A stretch of DNA of 64,000 nt, taken from NCBI RefSeq assembly GCF_014648055.1, contig NZ_BMQJ01000027.1, positions 1 to 64,000 on the forward strand. Direction: 5' to 3'. Below the pieces are notes generated by a model. That model saw nothing but the letters and a program-made list of their open reading frames with translations, had not been told where the DNA came from and did not search any database. Positions 17,641 through 25,044 of this stretch are shown piece by piece (the first letter of the stretch is position 1; each line of letters begins with the position of its first letter). This DNA is from Streptosporangium pseudovulgare (GTDB taxonomy: Bacteria; Actinomycetota; Actinomycetes; Streptosporangiales; Streptosporangiaceae). The position numbers were made by a program, and so were the translations under genes.

Positions 17641-18528
17641 ATCTAGCGCGGCGGCCAGGGCGGCGAGGGTGGGACCGAGCGGGGCGTCGAGCGTCAGGAG
17701 GGCGTCGCCGTCACCCCGGGTCGGCCCCTGGTTGACGATCGCGACGGGGATGCCGTGCTCGGCGGCGCGCCGTACGAACCGGTAACCCGACATCACGGTC
17801 AGCGAGGACCCGAGGACCAGCAACAGGCCCGCCCGTTCGACCAGCTCGTAGCACTCCTGGACGCGGGGGCCGGGGACGTTCTCCCCGAAGAAGATCACGT
17901 CGGGCTTGAGCACGCCGCCGCAGTCGCGGCAGTCGACGATCCGGAACGCCTCGACCAGGTCGTCGTCGAGCACGGCGTCGCCGTCGGGGTTGATCACCGC
18001 GGTCCGGGCGTGCGCGTGCCAGCCGGGGTTGGCCTCGCCCAGGCGCCGTTCGAGCTCGTGGCGGGACGTCCGCCGGCCGCAGGACAGGCAGCGGACGCGG
18101 TCGAGGCCGCCGTGCAGCTCGATCACGTCCCGCGCCCCGGCGGCGTGGTGCAGGCCGTCGACGTTCTGGGTGATGATCCCGCCGACCAGCCCCCGCTCCT
18201 GCAACCCGGCGACCGCGCGGTGACCGGCGTTGGGGAGGGCACCGGCGATGTGCCGCCAGCCCAGGTGGCTGCGCGCCCAGTATCGCCTCCGGGCCGCGGC
18301 GCTGCCGACGAACGTCTGGTACGTCATCGGCTCGGCCCGCCGCATCCGGCCGGTCTCCCCGCGGTAGTCGGGGATGCCGGACTCCGTCGACAGGCCGGCC
18401 CCGCTCAGCACCACCACGTCGCCGTCGGCGACGAGATCGGCCAGCATGCGGAGCCGGGGGTTCGCGGTGCCCGGGGTGCCGGGCGGGGCGCCGGTCCGGG
18501 CGTCGGGTCCCTCGTCCACCTTCCACAT
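17629..18528 (-). CDS. Sir2-family NAD-dependent protein deacylase (sirtuin)
   Basis: A 299-residue sirtuin. NAD-binding GAGLSTESGIPDYRG near residues 43-57, TQNVDGLHHAAG, the catalytic His in ELHGGLDRVRC, and a zinc site of two Cys pairs (CLSC and, ~50 residues later, CRDC) are all visible, then DVIFFGENVP, GSSLTVMSG and IVNQGPT. It would remove acyl groups from lysines using NAD, in the cytosol. ATG 18528 is chosen; AAGGAG sits only 2 nt upstream, so GTG 18549 or a GTG just downstream are alternatives. It is divergent from the promoter at 18609 and convergent with the CapA gene; apparently monocistronic. Confidence 0.9.
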   Translation of the reverse strand: MWKVDEGPDARTGAPPGTPGTANPRLRMLADLVADGDVVVLSGAGLSTESGIPDYRGETGRMRRAEPMTYQTFVGSAAARRRYWARSHLGWRHIAGALPNAGHRAVAGLQERGLVGGIITQNVDGLHHAAGARDVIELHGGLDRVRCLSCGRRTSRHELERRLGEANPGWHAHARTAVINPDGDAVLDDDLVEAFRIVDCRDCGGVLKPDVIFFGENVPGPRVQECYELVERAGLLLVLGSSLTVMSGYRFVRRAAEHGIPVAIVNQGPTRGDGDALLTLDAPLGPTLAALAAALDPAR

Positions 18529-18608
18529 CACTCCTTCATGGTGCCTCACGCCCGAGGCCGCCGGGACGGGCCGCCGCCGGGACCGGCGCGAGCCCGGTGA
18601 TCATCCCG

Positions 18609-18637
18609 TTGACAGGCGACCGCCGGATGGTTGTAAT
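18609..18637 (+). promoter_or_regulatory. Near-consensus housekeeping promoter
   Basis: TTGACA (18609-18614), a 17-nt spacer and TGTAAT (18632-18637) match the vegetative sigma consensus at 11 of 12 positions with ideal spacing, a rare quality in this GC-rich DNA. Transcription would start near 18644 and run through a ~390-nt leader to the Ddn-hemerythrin gene at 19039. Confidence 0.72.
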
Positions 18638-18721
18638 GGTCGGCGTGCCACGTGGCGCCGGCCAAAGAGCAATGGGCCGGCCGGCGGCCGGGTGAGCACC
18701 TTTCCAGAAGGGACACACGCC

Positions 18722-18751
18722 ATGAGGTCACACTCCGCGTCCCACGTCTGA
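18722..18751 (+). CDS. Possible 9-codon leader peptide
   Basis: An ATG with AGAAGGGA 8-10 nt upstream opens a nine-codon frame, MRSHSASHV, ending at TGA. It lies about 80 nt after the expected transcription start and 287 nt before the next gene. Ser and His make up five of nine residues. An attenuation or upstream-ORF role is possible; there is no classical terminator/antiterminator pair that I can see. It may be chance. Confidence 0.3.
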   Translation: MRSHSASHV

Positions 18752-19038
18752 CGTAACCGCCGCGCGCCGTACCGGGCATCCCCGCTCCGTGCCGGACGCC
18801 GCGCGCCGTCTCCCGCCCGCCGCGGTGCCCGGCACCGCCGTGCGGTCCCGGTGCGTCCCGGCCCGGCGGCGTCCGCCGTCTCCGGACGGCCGTTCGTAGC
18901 CCCACGGACTCCGCGTATCCGGTCCGCGCCCGTCATCGGGTACGGGCACCCGGCCTTCCTCCGTTCCCACCCTTTTCCCATGTCCTCAGCGTCCTCAGTG
19001 TCCTCAGCGTTCTCACGAGAGAAAGGTTCCCGCACCGC
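18752..19038 (+). other. Long 5' leader of the Ddn-hemerythrin gene, with 9-bp repeats
   Basis: No gene is seen. It is GC-rich, and at 18983-19018 four successive 9-bp units (TCCTCAGCG, TCCTCAGTG, TCCTCAGCG, TTCTCACGA) form a tandem repeat just before the ribosome site. The repeat could be a regulator-binding array or a structured leader; function unknown. Confidence 0.6.
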
Positions 19039-19944
19039 ATGCCCATGTCCTTCAACCAGTCGATCATCGAGGAGTTCCGGGCCAACGGAGGGAGGGCCGG
19101 CGGCCCGTTCGAGGGCGGCGACCTCCTCCTGCTGACCACCACCGGCGCGCGGTCCGGCGCCGAGCACACCGTCCCCCTCGGCTACGTCCGCCACGATGAC
19201 CTGCTGCTGGTCGTCGCGTCCGCCGGCGGCGCGCCCCGCCACCCCGCCTGGTACCACAACCTGCTCACCCACCCCATGGTGCGGGTGGAGGTCGGCGCCG
19301 AGACGTACTGGGCGATCGCCGTCCCCGCCGAGGGTGAGGAGCGGGACCGACTGTTCGAGCACGCCGTGCGCGCGGCCCCGGGCTACGCCGACTACCAGGC
19401 CCGCGTCGACCGGCGCCTGCCGGTCGTCATGCTGCGGCGCTCCGGGCCCGAGGAGGCCGGGGGCGAGGTCACCGACCTCGCCGGCGTGCTCCTGCGGGTC
19501 CACGCCTGGCTGCGCTCGCAGCTGCGGCACGTGCGCGTCGAGGCCGACGCGCACTTCGCCGCGCGGGCGGTCCACCGGGGCCCGGACGAGCCGCCCGCGC
19601 CGGGGCTGGGGCTGCAACTGCGGCAGCACTGCCTGGCGTTCTGCCAGTCGCTGGAATCCCACCACACCCACGAGGACGCGTACACGTTCCCCGACCTCGC
19701 GAGCCGGTATCCCCACCTGCGTGACGCCATCGACCGGCTCCGCGAGGAGCACCGTACGGTCGCCCGCATCCAGGCCGAGCTGGTCGTCCTGCTGGACGGC
19801 ATCGCCACCGCCGACCCGCACCGCTTCCGCACCGAGCTGGACCGGCTGTCGGAGGAACTGCGGGCCCACCTCGACCACGAGGAGGAGTCGCTGCTTCCCG
19901 TACTGGCCGAGATCCCGTTCCCTCCGGTCCCATCCGCCCCCTGA
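19039..19944 (+). CDS. Fusion of F420-dependent (Ddn-type) reductase and hemerythrin
   Basis: A 301-residue two-domain protein. Residues about 1-140 are of the deazaflavin-dependent nitroreductase (Ddn) family: TTTGARSG, HTVPLGYV, VVASAGGAPRHPAWYHNLL, VRVEVG. Residues about 150-295 are a hemerythrin HHE domain: the His-containing first helix LRQHCLAFCQSLESHHTHED, then EEHRTVARIQ and AHLDHEEESLLP supply the di-iron His/Glu ligands. It may couple F420H2 oxidation to oxygen or nitric oxide sensing or reduction. ATG 19039 or the in-frame ATG 19045 could start it; the AGAAAGG site is a little distant. Its promoter and long leader are described separately. Confidence 0.88.
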   Translation: MPMSFNQSIIEEFRANGGRAGGPFEGGDLLLLTTTGARSGAEHTVPLGYVRHDDLLLVVASAGGAPRHPAWYHNLLTHPMVRVEVGAETYWAIAVPAEGEERDRLFEHAVRAAPGYADYQARVDRRLPVVMLRRSGPEEAGGEVTDLAGVLLRVHAWLRSQLRHVRVEADAHFAARAVHRGPDEPPAPGLGLQLRQHCLAFCQSLESHHTHEDAYTFPDLASRYPHLRDAIDRLREEHRTVARIQAELVVLLDGIATADPHRFRTELDRLSEELRAHLDHEEESLLPVLAEIPFPPVPSAP

Positions 19945-19961
19945 GCCTCTGTTACGGTTGG

Positions 19962-20040
19962 TCGCGACGCGGGGTGCCCGGTGCGCCGGGCTGAGATCAA
20001 ACCCGTAGAACCTGATCTAGTTCGTACTAGCGGAGGGACG
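19962..20040 (+). promoter_or_regulatory. TPP riboswitch (thi box)
   Basis: The conserved cores are present in order: GGGGTGCC, GGGCTGAGA (19988-19996), ACCCGTAGAACCTGATCTAG and the 3' part AGCGGAGGGA. This is the thiamine-pyrophosphate aptamer. It sits ~100 nt upstream of tenA, the expected target, and by overlap also controls the glycosyltransferase after it. In actinobacteria it usually acts by blocking the ribosome site. Confidence 0.94.
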
Positions 20041-20143
20041 TCACCGCCTGCCGTGTCCCCGGGCGCGGCAGGCCGCGGTGCGCGGCGCCCGCGGGCCTCC
20101 CGTGGCGCCGTCCTCCCCGAGACCCGGTGAGCGAGGGGACACG

Positions 20144-20824
20144 ATGTTCTGCGAGGAGATCTGGGCGCGTACCGCCACGCTGCTCAAGGCGATCCACGAC
20201 CACCCGTTCAACGCCGCCCTCGGCGACGGCACCCTCGACCGGGAGCGCTTCGCGTTCTACATGGTCCAGGACGCCCGCTACCTGTCGGCGTTCTCCAAGG
20301 CGCTGGCGGCGGCCTCGGTGCGGTCCGCCGACCCCGCCGACGCGATGTTCTTCGCCGAGAGCGCGCACACGGCGCTGGCCGTCGAGCGCGGCCTGCACAC
20401 CTCCTACCTGGGGGAGTTCGGGGTGAGCGCCGAGGAGGAGGCGGCGGTCCCCACCTCGCCGACCTGCCTGGCCTACGCGTCGTTCCTCCAGGCGACGGCG
20501 CTCGCCGAGCCCCTGCCCGTGCTCGCCGCCGCGGTGCTGCCGTGCTTCTGGGTGTACCAGGACGTCGGCACCGCGCTCCTCGCCCGTACGGCGGGCATGG
20601 ACGACCACCCCTACCGGGCGTGGATCGACACCTACTCCGATGAGTCCTTCGCCGCCTCGGTGGAACTGATCAGGGCGATCACCGACCGGCTGGCCGAGAC
20701 CGCCGACCCCGCGACGCGCCGTGCCATGGCCGAGGCGTTCTGCCGGGCGACGGAGTACGAGTGGATGTTCTGGGACAGCGCGTGGCGGCTTGAGACCTGG
20801 CCCACCCGGCAGTGGCTCGGCTAG
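20144..20824 (+). CDS. tenA: TenA-family aminopyrimidine aminohydrolase (thiaminase II)
   Basis: A 226-residue all-helical protein. Catalytic Cys134 lies in VLPCFWVYQDVG, the family hallmark; the N-terminal FYMVQDARYL and the C-terminal EYEWMFWDSAW with the conserved Glu are also present. It salvages the pyrimidine of degraded thiamine to HMP. ATG 20144 follows GAGGGGA. The TPP riboswitch directly upstream fits this role. The last 13 nt overlap the start of the next gene. Confidence 0.93.
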   Translation: MFCEEIWARTATLLKAIHDHPFNAALGDGTLDRERFAFYMVQDARYLSAFSKALAAASVRSADPADAMFFAESAHTALAVERGLHTSYLGEFGVSAEEEAAVPTSPTCLAYASFLQATALAEPLPVLAAAVLPCFWVYQDVGTALLARTAGMDDHPYRAWIDTYSDESFAASVELIRAITDRLAETADPATRRAMAEAFCRATEYEWMFWDSAWRLETWPTRQWLG

Positions 20825-22422
20825 CCGGCCGGGGGCCTCGTCCGGAGGACGGGCCTCGCACGGGTCGCCGGGCCCGCCCGGGTGGCCGTGCCGGGCGGAC
20901 CCCCTCCCCGGCGCGGCTGCCGCTGCTCCTCGCGGCGGTCGCGCTGGTGCTGGCGGTCGCGGGCTCCTGGGCGCCCTCGATGTGGGCCGACGAGCTGGCC
21001 ACCGCGCAGACCGTGACCTCCTGGGACACGCTGTGGGAGACGCTCCGCGAACGGGACGCGGTGTTCCTGCCGTACTACCTGCTGATGTACGTCTGGTCCC
21101 GGGTGGGTACGGCCGACTGGTGGCTGCGGCTGCCCTCCGCGCTGGCGGTGGCCGCCGCCACCGGGCTGCTCGCCGACCTGGGCCGCCGGCTCGGCGGCGC
21201 CCGCGCCGGGACCGTCGCGGGGGCGGCCCTGCTCGTCCTGCCGGCGATCTCCCGCTTCGGGCAGGAGGCCAGGCCGTACACGCTGGCCGTCGCCGCCGCG
21301 GTCTTCTCCTACTGGTGCCTGCACCGGGCGCTGGAGACCGGACGCTGGGGCCGTTACGTCCTGTCCGTCGTACTGCTGCCCTGCACGCACCTCTTCGCGG
21401 TGCTGTCCCTCCCGGCCCACCTGGTCGTCTCCCGGCGCTGCCTGCCGTGGCTGGCGCTGGGCTCGCCGGTCACGCTCGCCGTCGCGGCGATCTCGGCCGG
21501 GCAGGTGGGGCAGGTCAACTGGCTGGAGGCGCCGGGATGGGAGAACATCGTCCTGGTCCGCAGCGCGATCACCGGCTGGCAGCCGCAGTCCGAGCCGGGG
21601 GACCTGCCGGCCGTGCTCCTCGGCTGGGCCGTCGCCCTGGCCGGGCTGGCCTCGGCGGTGGTCCTGCTCCGGCGGGGGAACGGCGACCGGCGGGCCGCCG
21701 AGGCGTCCACCGGTGATCCCGCCCCCGACCGGCCGCTCGCCGGGACACCTACCGATGACCTCGCCCTCGGCCGGCCGTCCGACGGGGTTCTCGCCGGCCG
21801 GTCGGCCGGTGGTGGCGTTCCCGCGCTCCGGGCCTTCGCCGCGGGGCTGGTGGTGTGGGGCGTGCTGCCGATGCCGGTCCTGGTCGCGGTGTCCCACCTG
21901 GTCACCCCGGTCTACAGCTCCCGGTACGTCCTGTTCGCCGCGCCCGCCTTCGCGCTGCTCACCGGGCTGGGGGCGGCCCGCCTGCCGCGCGCCGTCCTGG
22001 TGGCCGGGCTCGGCGTGGCCGTGGCGCTCGGGGCCCGGCAGCAGGTGCTGCTGCGCACTGAGCCGGGTCACCAGGTGAGCTACCGTGCCGCCGCCGAGAT
22101 CGTCGCGGCGCAGCGCCGGGACGGCGACCGGACCGTCTACGTCGTGCCCTGGGCCCGCCAGGGCCTGACCCGCTACGGGGCCATGCCGCCGGAGAGGCGT
22201 TCCGGCGACGCGGCGGGGGAGCGGGTCTGGCTCGTCCGGAGCGACTTCGGACGGGCGGTCCGCCCCGGGACCGCGCTGCCGTCCAGGAACGGCGTGGCCC
22301 CGGCGATGATCCCCAAGATCGACGCGCTGCTGGAGGAGCGGTTCACCGTGACGCGGACCTGGCCGCTGCGCGGCGTCACCGTCCTCCTGCTCGAACGTCC
22401 CCCGCGCGCCGCCCGCCGGTGA
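20812..22422 (+). CDS. GT39/GT83-like membrane glycosyltransferase
   Basis: A 536-residue polytopic protein. After the first hydrophobic segment is SMWADELATA, with the Asp-Glu pair of the first extracellular loop used by lipid-linked-sugar glycosyltransferases of the GT-C class, then RFGQEARPYTLAV, a motif also common in the group. About nine to eleven membrane segments follow; a variable hydrophilic Pro/Ala/Asp insert sits near residues 300-335. The frame opens at GTG 20812 inside the tenA 3' end with no other start before the first helix, so translation is probably coupled to tenA and under the riboswitch. Acceptor unknown. Confidence 0.8.
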   Translation: MARLAGRGPRPEDGPRTGRRARPGGRAGRTPSPARLPLLLAAVALVLAVAGSWAPSMWADELATAQTVTSWDTLWETLRERDAVFLPYYLLMYVWSRVGTADWWLRLPSALAVAAATGLLADLGRRLGGARAGTVAGAALLVLPAISRFGQEARPYTLAVAAAVFSYWCLHRALETGRWGRYVLSVVLLPCTHLFAVLSLPAHLVVSRRCLPWLALGSPVTLAVAAISAGQVGQVNWLEAPGWENIVLVRSAITGWQPQSEPGDLPAVLLGWAVALAGLASAVVLLRRGNGDRRAAEASTGDPAPDRPLAGTPTDDLALGRPSDGVLAGRSAGGGVPALRAFAAGLVVWGVLPMPVLVAVSHLVTPVYSSRYVLFAAPAFALLTGLGAARLPRAVLVAGLGVAVALGARQQVLLRTEPGHQVSYRAAAEIVAAQRRDGDRTVYVVPWARQGLTRYGAMPPERRSGDAAGERVWLVRSDFGRAVRPGTALPSRNGVAPAMIPKIDALLEERFTVTRTWPLRGVTVLLLERPPRAARR

Positions 22423-22565
22423 GTCCGGCGGCCACCGGGGATCCCCGTACGGCTCGCCGCCTCGTGTCAGGCCGCCCGCGCCCGGCGGCGTGAGATCGTC
22501 CGGTCGAGCAGAACGGCGCCGGGGTTCCCGCGGAAGCGGGAGGTCCGGGGCCGGTTCCGGAGGGC

Positions 22566-23558
22566 TCAGGGGGCGCCGGCCGTACCGGCGCCGAAGCGCG
22601 CGGACACCAGGTCGTCGGCCCAGCGCCGCAGCGCCTGCTCCACCGGCGGCATGCGCAGTCCCGCCCGCTCGGCGAACGCCCGGGCCGGGGCGGTGTCGTA
22701 GCGGTCGCCCGACAGGAACGACAGCGTCTCCGGGTCGGCCCCGGTCAGCGCCCGGGGCAGCCGCCGCAGCAGCCAGACCGGGACCGACCGGCGCGGGGCG
22801 CGCACCCCCAGGTGGGAGGCCAGCAGAGCGACCAGTTCCGGCAGCTCGGGCGTGTCGTCGTCGAGCACCCAGTACGCCCGGTCCGCCGTCTCCTCGTGCT
22901 CGGGCACCGCGGCCATGAAACGGGCGAGATAGCCGATGTCCACGACCGGGACGAAGACGCCCGGACCGCCGGGCAGGACCGGCAGCCGCCCCCGCCACAG
23001 GTCGTGGACCACCGAGGCCAGGCCGATGAACTGGCCGGGACCGATCACCGTGGCGGGGTTGACGATCGTCAGGGGGACGTCCAGCTCGCGGGCGCGGCGG
23101 CGGACCGCCGCGTCCCCCTCGGCCTTGGACGCCTCGTACGGACCCAGCCTCCGGTAGTCCGGCTCCGCCCCGCTGACCCGGTAGCCGCTGACGTGGACCA
23201 GGCGGCGCAGGCCGGTCCGGGCCGCGGCCCACTCGGTCACGTTGACCGCGCCGGTGACGTTGGCGAGCCGTGCCTCCGCCACGTCCAGGCCGAAGGCGAA
23301 GCGGGCAGCGGCGTTGTAGACGTCGCGGACCTCGGCGAGGTCGGCGAGGCCCAGCCCCGGCACGGTGACGTCGCAGGTGACGACGGTCAGCCCCGCGGTG
23401 TCCACCTCCTGCCCGGCCAGCCAGGAGGTCAGCCGGTCTCCCGGCCCGCGCACCGCGGCGGCCACCCGGCGCCCCTGGCGGAGCAGTTCCGCGACGAGGG
23501 ACCGGCCGAGGAACCCGGCGGCGCCGAAGACGATCGAGTCGGGCGGGTGAGGGGTCAT
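22566..23558 (-). CDS. NAD(P)-dependent epimerase/dehydratase-like SDR
   Basis: A 330-residue extended short-chain dehydrogenase. The dinucleotide site is FGAAGFLGRSL (about 12-22); the catalytic Tyr-Lys is in GPYEASKAEGD, and HVSGYRVSG supplies the Ser. This resembles dihydroflavonol-4-reductase-like enzymes; the substrate is unknown. ATG 23558 follows AAGGAG. A 12-bp TetR-type palindrome lies 16-27 nt upstream of the start, matching the one in front of the TetR gene, so it is very likely the regulator's target and co-directional with it. Confidence 0.87.
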   Translation of the reverse strand: MTPHPPDSIVFGAAGFLGRSLVAELLRQGRRVAAAVRGPGDRLTSWLAGQEVDTAGLTVVTCDVTVPGLGLADLAEVRDVYNAAARFAFGLDVAEARLANVTGAVNVTEWAAARTGLRRLVHVSGYRVSGAEPDYRRLGPYEASKAEGDAAVRRRARELDVPLTIVNPATVIGPGQFIGLASVVHDLWRGRLPVLPGGPGVFVPVVDIGYLARFMAAVPEHEETADRAYWVLDDDTPELPELVALLASHLGVRAPRRSVPVWLLRRLPRALTGADPETLSFLSGDRYDTAPARAFAERAGLRMPPVEQALRRWADDLVSARFGAGTAGAP

Positions 23559-23573
23559 GACACTCCTTGAAAA

Positions 23574-23585
23574 TAGATCGGTCTA
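23574..23585 (-). promoter_or_regulatory. TetR-type operator before the SDR gene
   Basis: TAGATCGGTCTA is a 12-bp palindrome with one mismatch pair, in an AT-rich patch (AAAATAG... TACATATTTTTT) between the TetR stop and the SDR ribosome site. It matches the second site at 24218-24229. Confidence 0.75.
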
Positions 23586-23646
23586 CATATTTTTTGGCCG
23601 AAAAGAAGGCCCGCCGGGGGCGGGCCCTACCGCGACGGCGCCCGGG

Positions 23647-24207
23647 TCACAGCAGGGCCTCGACCCGGCGGGCGACGCGCTCCAGCGGCTCGCGGCTCCG
23701 GTGGGCCCTGGCCAGCAGCAGCGCGCCCTCGATCAGGGCGAGGACGGTGGCGGCGGTGTCGGCGGGCTCGGGGTGCCCCTCGGCGGCCAGGCGGCGGCGC
23801 AGCTCCGCCTCCCAGGAGCCGTAGACCTCGGCGCAGATCCGCTGGAGCGGGTCGCTCGTGGCCGCCGTCTCCAGCGCCACCGTCGCCACCGGACAGCCCC
23901 TGCGCCACCCCGACCTCTCCAGCCGGTCGCCCAGGAACGCCAGCATCCCGGCGACCATGCCGCGGGTGCCGGACGAGGACTCCGCCAGCGCGCGCAGCGA
24001 CCGGCCGATCTCGTCGCCCGCCCGCCGTACGGACTCGCCGACCAGCTGGTCCTTGCCGCCCGGGAAGTGGAAGTACAGCGAGCCCCGGGGCGTGCCGCTG
24101 GCCGCGATCACCTGGTTCAGCCCGGTCCCGAAGTAGCCCCCGGTCTCGATCAGGTCCCGGGTGGCGTCCAGCAGGCGTCCGCGCGTCTCCTCGCCTTTCT
24201 GTCCCAC
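23647..24207 (-). CDS. TetR/AcrR-family transcriptional regulator (LmrA/YxaF-like)
   Basis: A 186-residue repressor. The N-terminal helix-turn-helix is LLDATRDLIETGGYFGTGLNQVIAASGTPRGSLYFHFPGGKDQLV (split here only for reading), ending with the recognition helix before YFHF. The C-terminal ligand domain includes RSGWRRGCPVATVALETA, typical of the LmrA/YxaF subgroup. The start is GTG 24207, just inside the AT-rich operator region; longer in-frame translations run into noncoding DNA. It probably represses itself and the SDR gene 88 nt downstream through the two matching operators. Confidence 0.88.
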   Translation of the reverse strand: MGQKGEETRGRLLDATRDLIETGGYFGTGLNQVIAASGTPRGSLYFHFPGGKDQLVGESVRRAGDEIGRSLRALAESSSGTRGMVAGMLAFLGDRLERSGWRRGCPVATVALETAATSDPLQRICAEVYGSWEAELRRRLAAEGHPEPADTAATVLALIEGALLLARAHRSREPLERVARRVEALL

Positions 24208-24217
24208 GGGATAAAAA

Positions 24218-24229
24218 TAGACCGGTCTG
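24218..24229 (-). promoter_or_regulatory. TetR-type operator before the TetR gene
   Basis: TAGACCGGTCTG contains the perfect 10-bp palindrome AGACCGGTCT, flanked by A/T runs, 11 nt upstream of the GTG start. It differs from the 23574 site at two positions, a clear pair for autoregulation. Confidence 0.78.
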
Positions 24230-24375
24230 CCGATTTTCGGCAAGGGCCGGGCAGGCGAAGCCGATGGGTGATCCTCCCGCTCACGGCACGGCCGGCACCC
24301 GGTCCCGTGGCCTGCCGCCCGATTCCGCGGCGTGCCGTCCGGTCCCGTTCCGGGCCCGGGCGGCACCGACCCGCG

Positions 24376-25044
24376 CTAACCGGCCGGATCGGTGATGCGG
24401 TAACCCACGCCGGGCCTCGTGGTGATGGGTGACGGGTCACCCAGCTTGCGCCGCAGACGGCCGACGGTCACGGTCACGGTGTTGGTGAAGGGGTCGGCGT
24501 TCTCGTCCCAGACCCGCTCCAGGAGGGCCTCGGCGCTGAGGAACGCGGGGGCGACGCTCAGGAGGGCTTCGAGGAGGGCGAACTCCTTGGGCGAGAGGTC
24601 GAGGAGACGGCCGTCGCGGGTGGCGACGTGGCGTGCGGCGTCGAGTTCGATGCCGGCCGCGCGCAGCGTCCGCGGGCGGGCGGAGGGGCGCCGCCGGGCC
24701 AGGGCGTGGATCCGCAGGACGAGTTCGGGAAAGTGGAACGGCTTGGCGAGGTAGTCGTCGGCTCCCAGGGTCAGGCCGCTGACCCTGTCCCCCGGCGAGC
24801 CGGCCGCGGTGAGCATCAGGACCATGGGACGGTCGTCACGTTCGGTGATCATGTGGCAGAGCGTGTCACCGTGGATGCCCGGCAGGTCGCGGTCGAGGAC
24901 GACCACGTCGTAGGCGTTGAGATCGAGTTTGGCGGCGGCGGCCAGGCCGTCGTGGGCCGTGTCCACGGCCATGCCCCGGTCGCGCAGCCCCTCCGCCAGG
25001 ACATCGGCCAGGGCGCGGGCGTCCTCGACGACCAGGATCCTCAT
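24376..25044 (-). CDS. OmpR/PhoB-family response regulator
   Basis: A 222-residue two-domain regulator. The receiver domain starts MRILVVEDARALA and has the phospho-acceptor Asp51 in VVLDRDLPG, Thr in MLTAAG and Lys in YLAKPFHFPEL. The C-terminal winged helix includes LDLSPKEFALLEALL and the recognition helix TNTVTVTVGRLRRKLG, then GVGYRI. ATG 25044 overlaps the kinase's stop? No: the kinase lies upstream on this strand and its TGA overlaps this ATG (ATGA), so the pair is one operon. Target genes are unknown; the divergent permease is a candidate. Confidence 0.93.
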   Translation of the reverse strand: MRILVVEDARALADVLAEGLRDRGMAVDTAHDGLAAAAKLDLNAYDVVVLDRDLPGIHGDTLCHMITERDDRPMVLMLTAAGSPGDRVSGLTLGADDYLAKPFHFPELVLRIHALARRRPSARPRTLRAAGIELDAARHVATRDGRLLDLSPKEFALLEALLSVAPAFLSAEALLERVWDENADPFTNTVTVTVGRLRRKLGDPSPITTRPGVGYRITDPAG

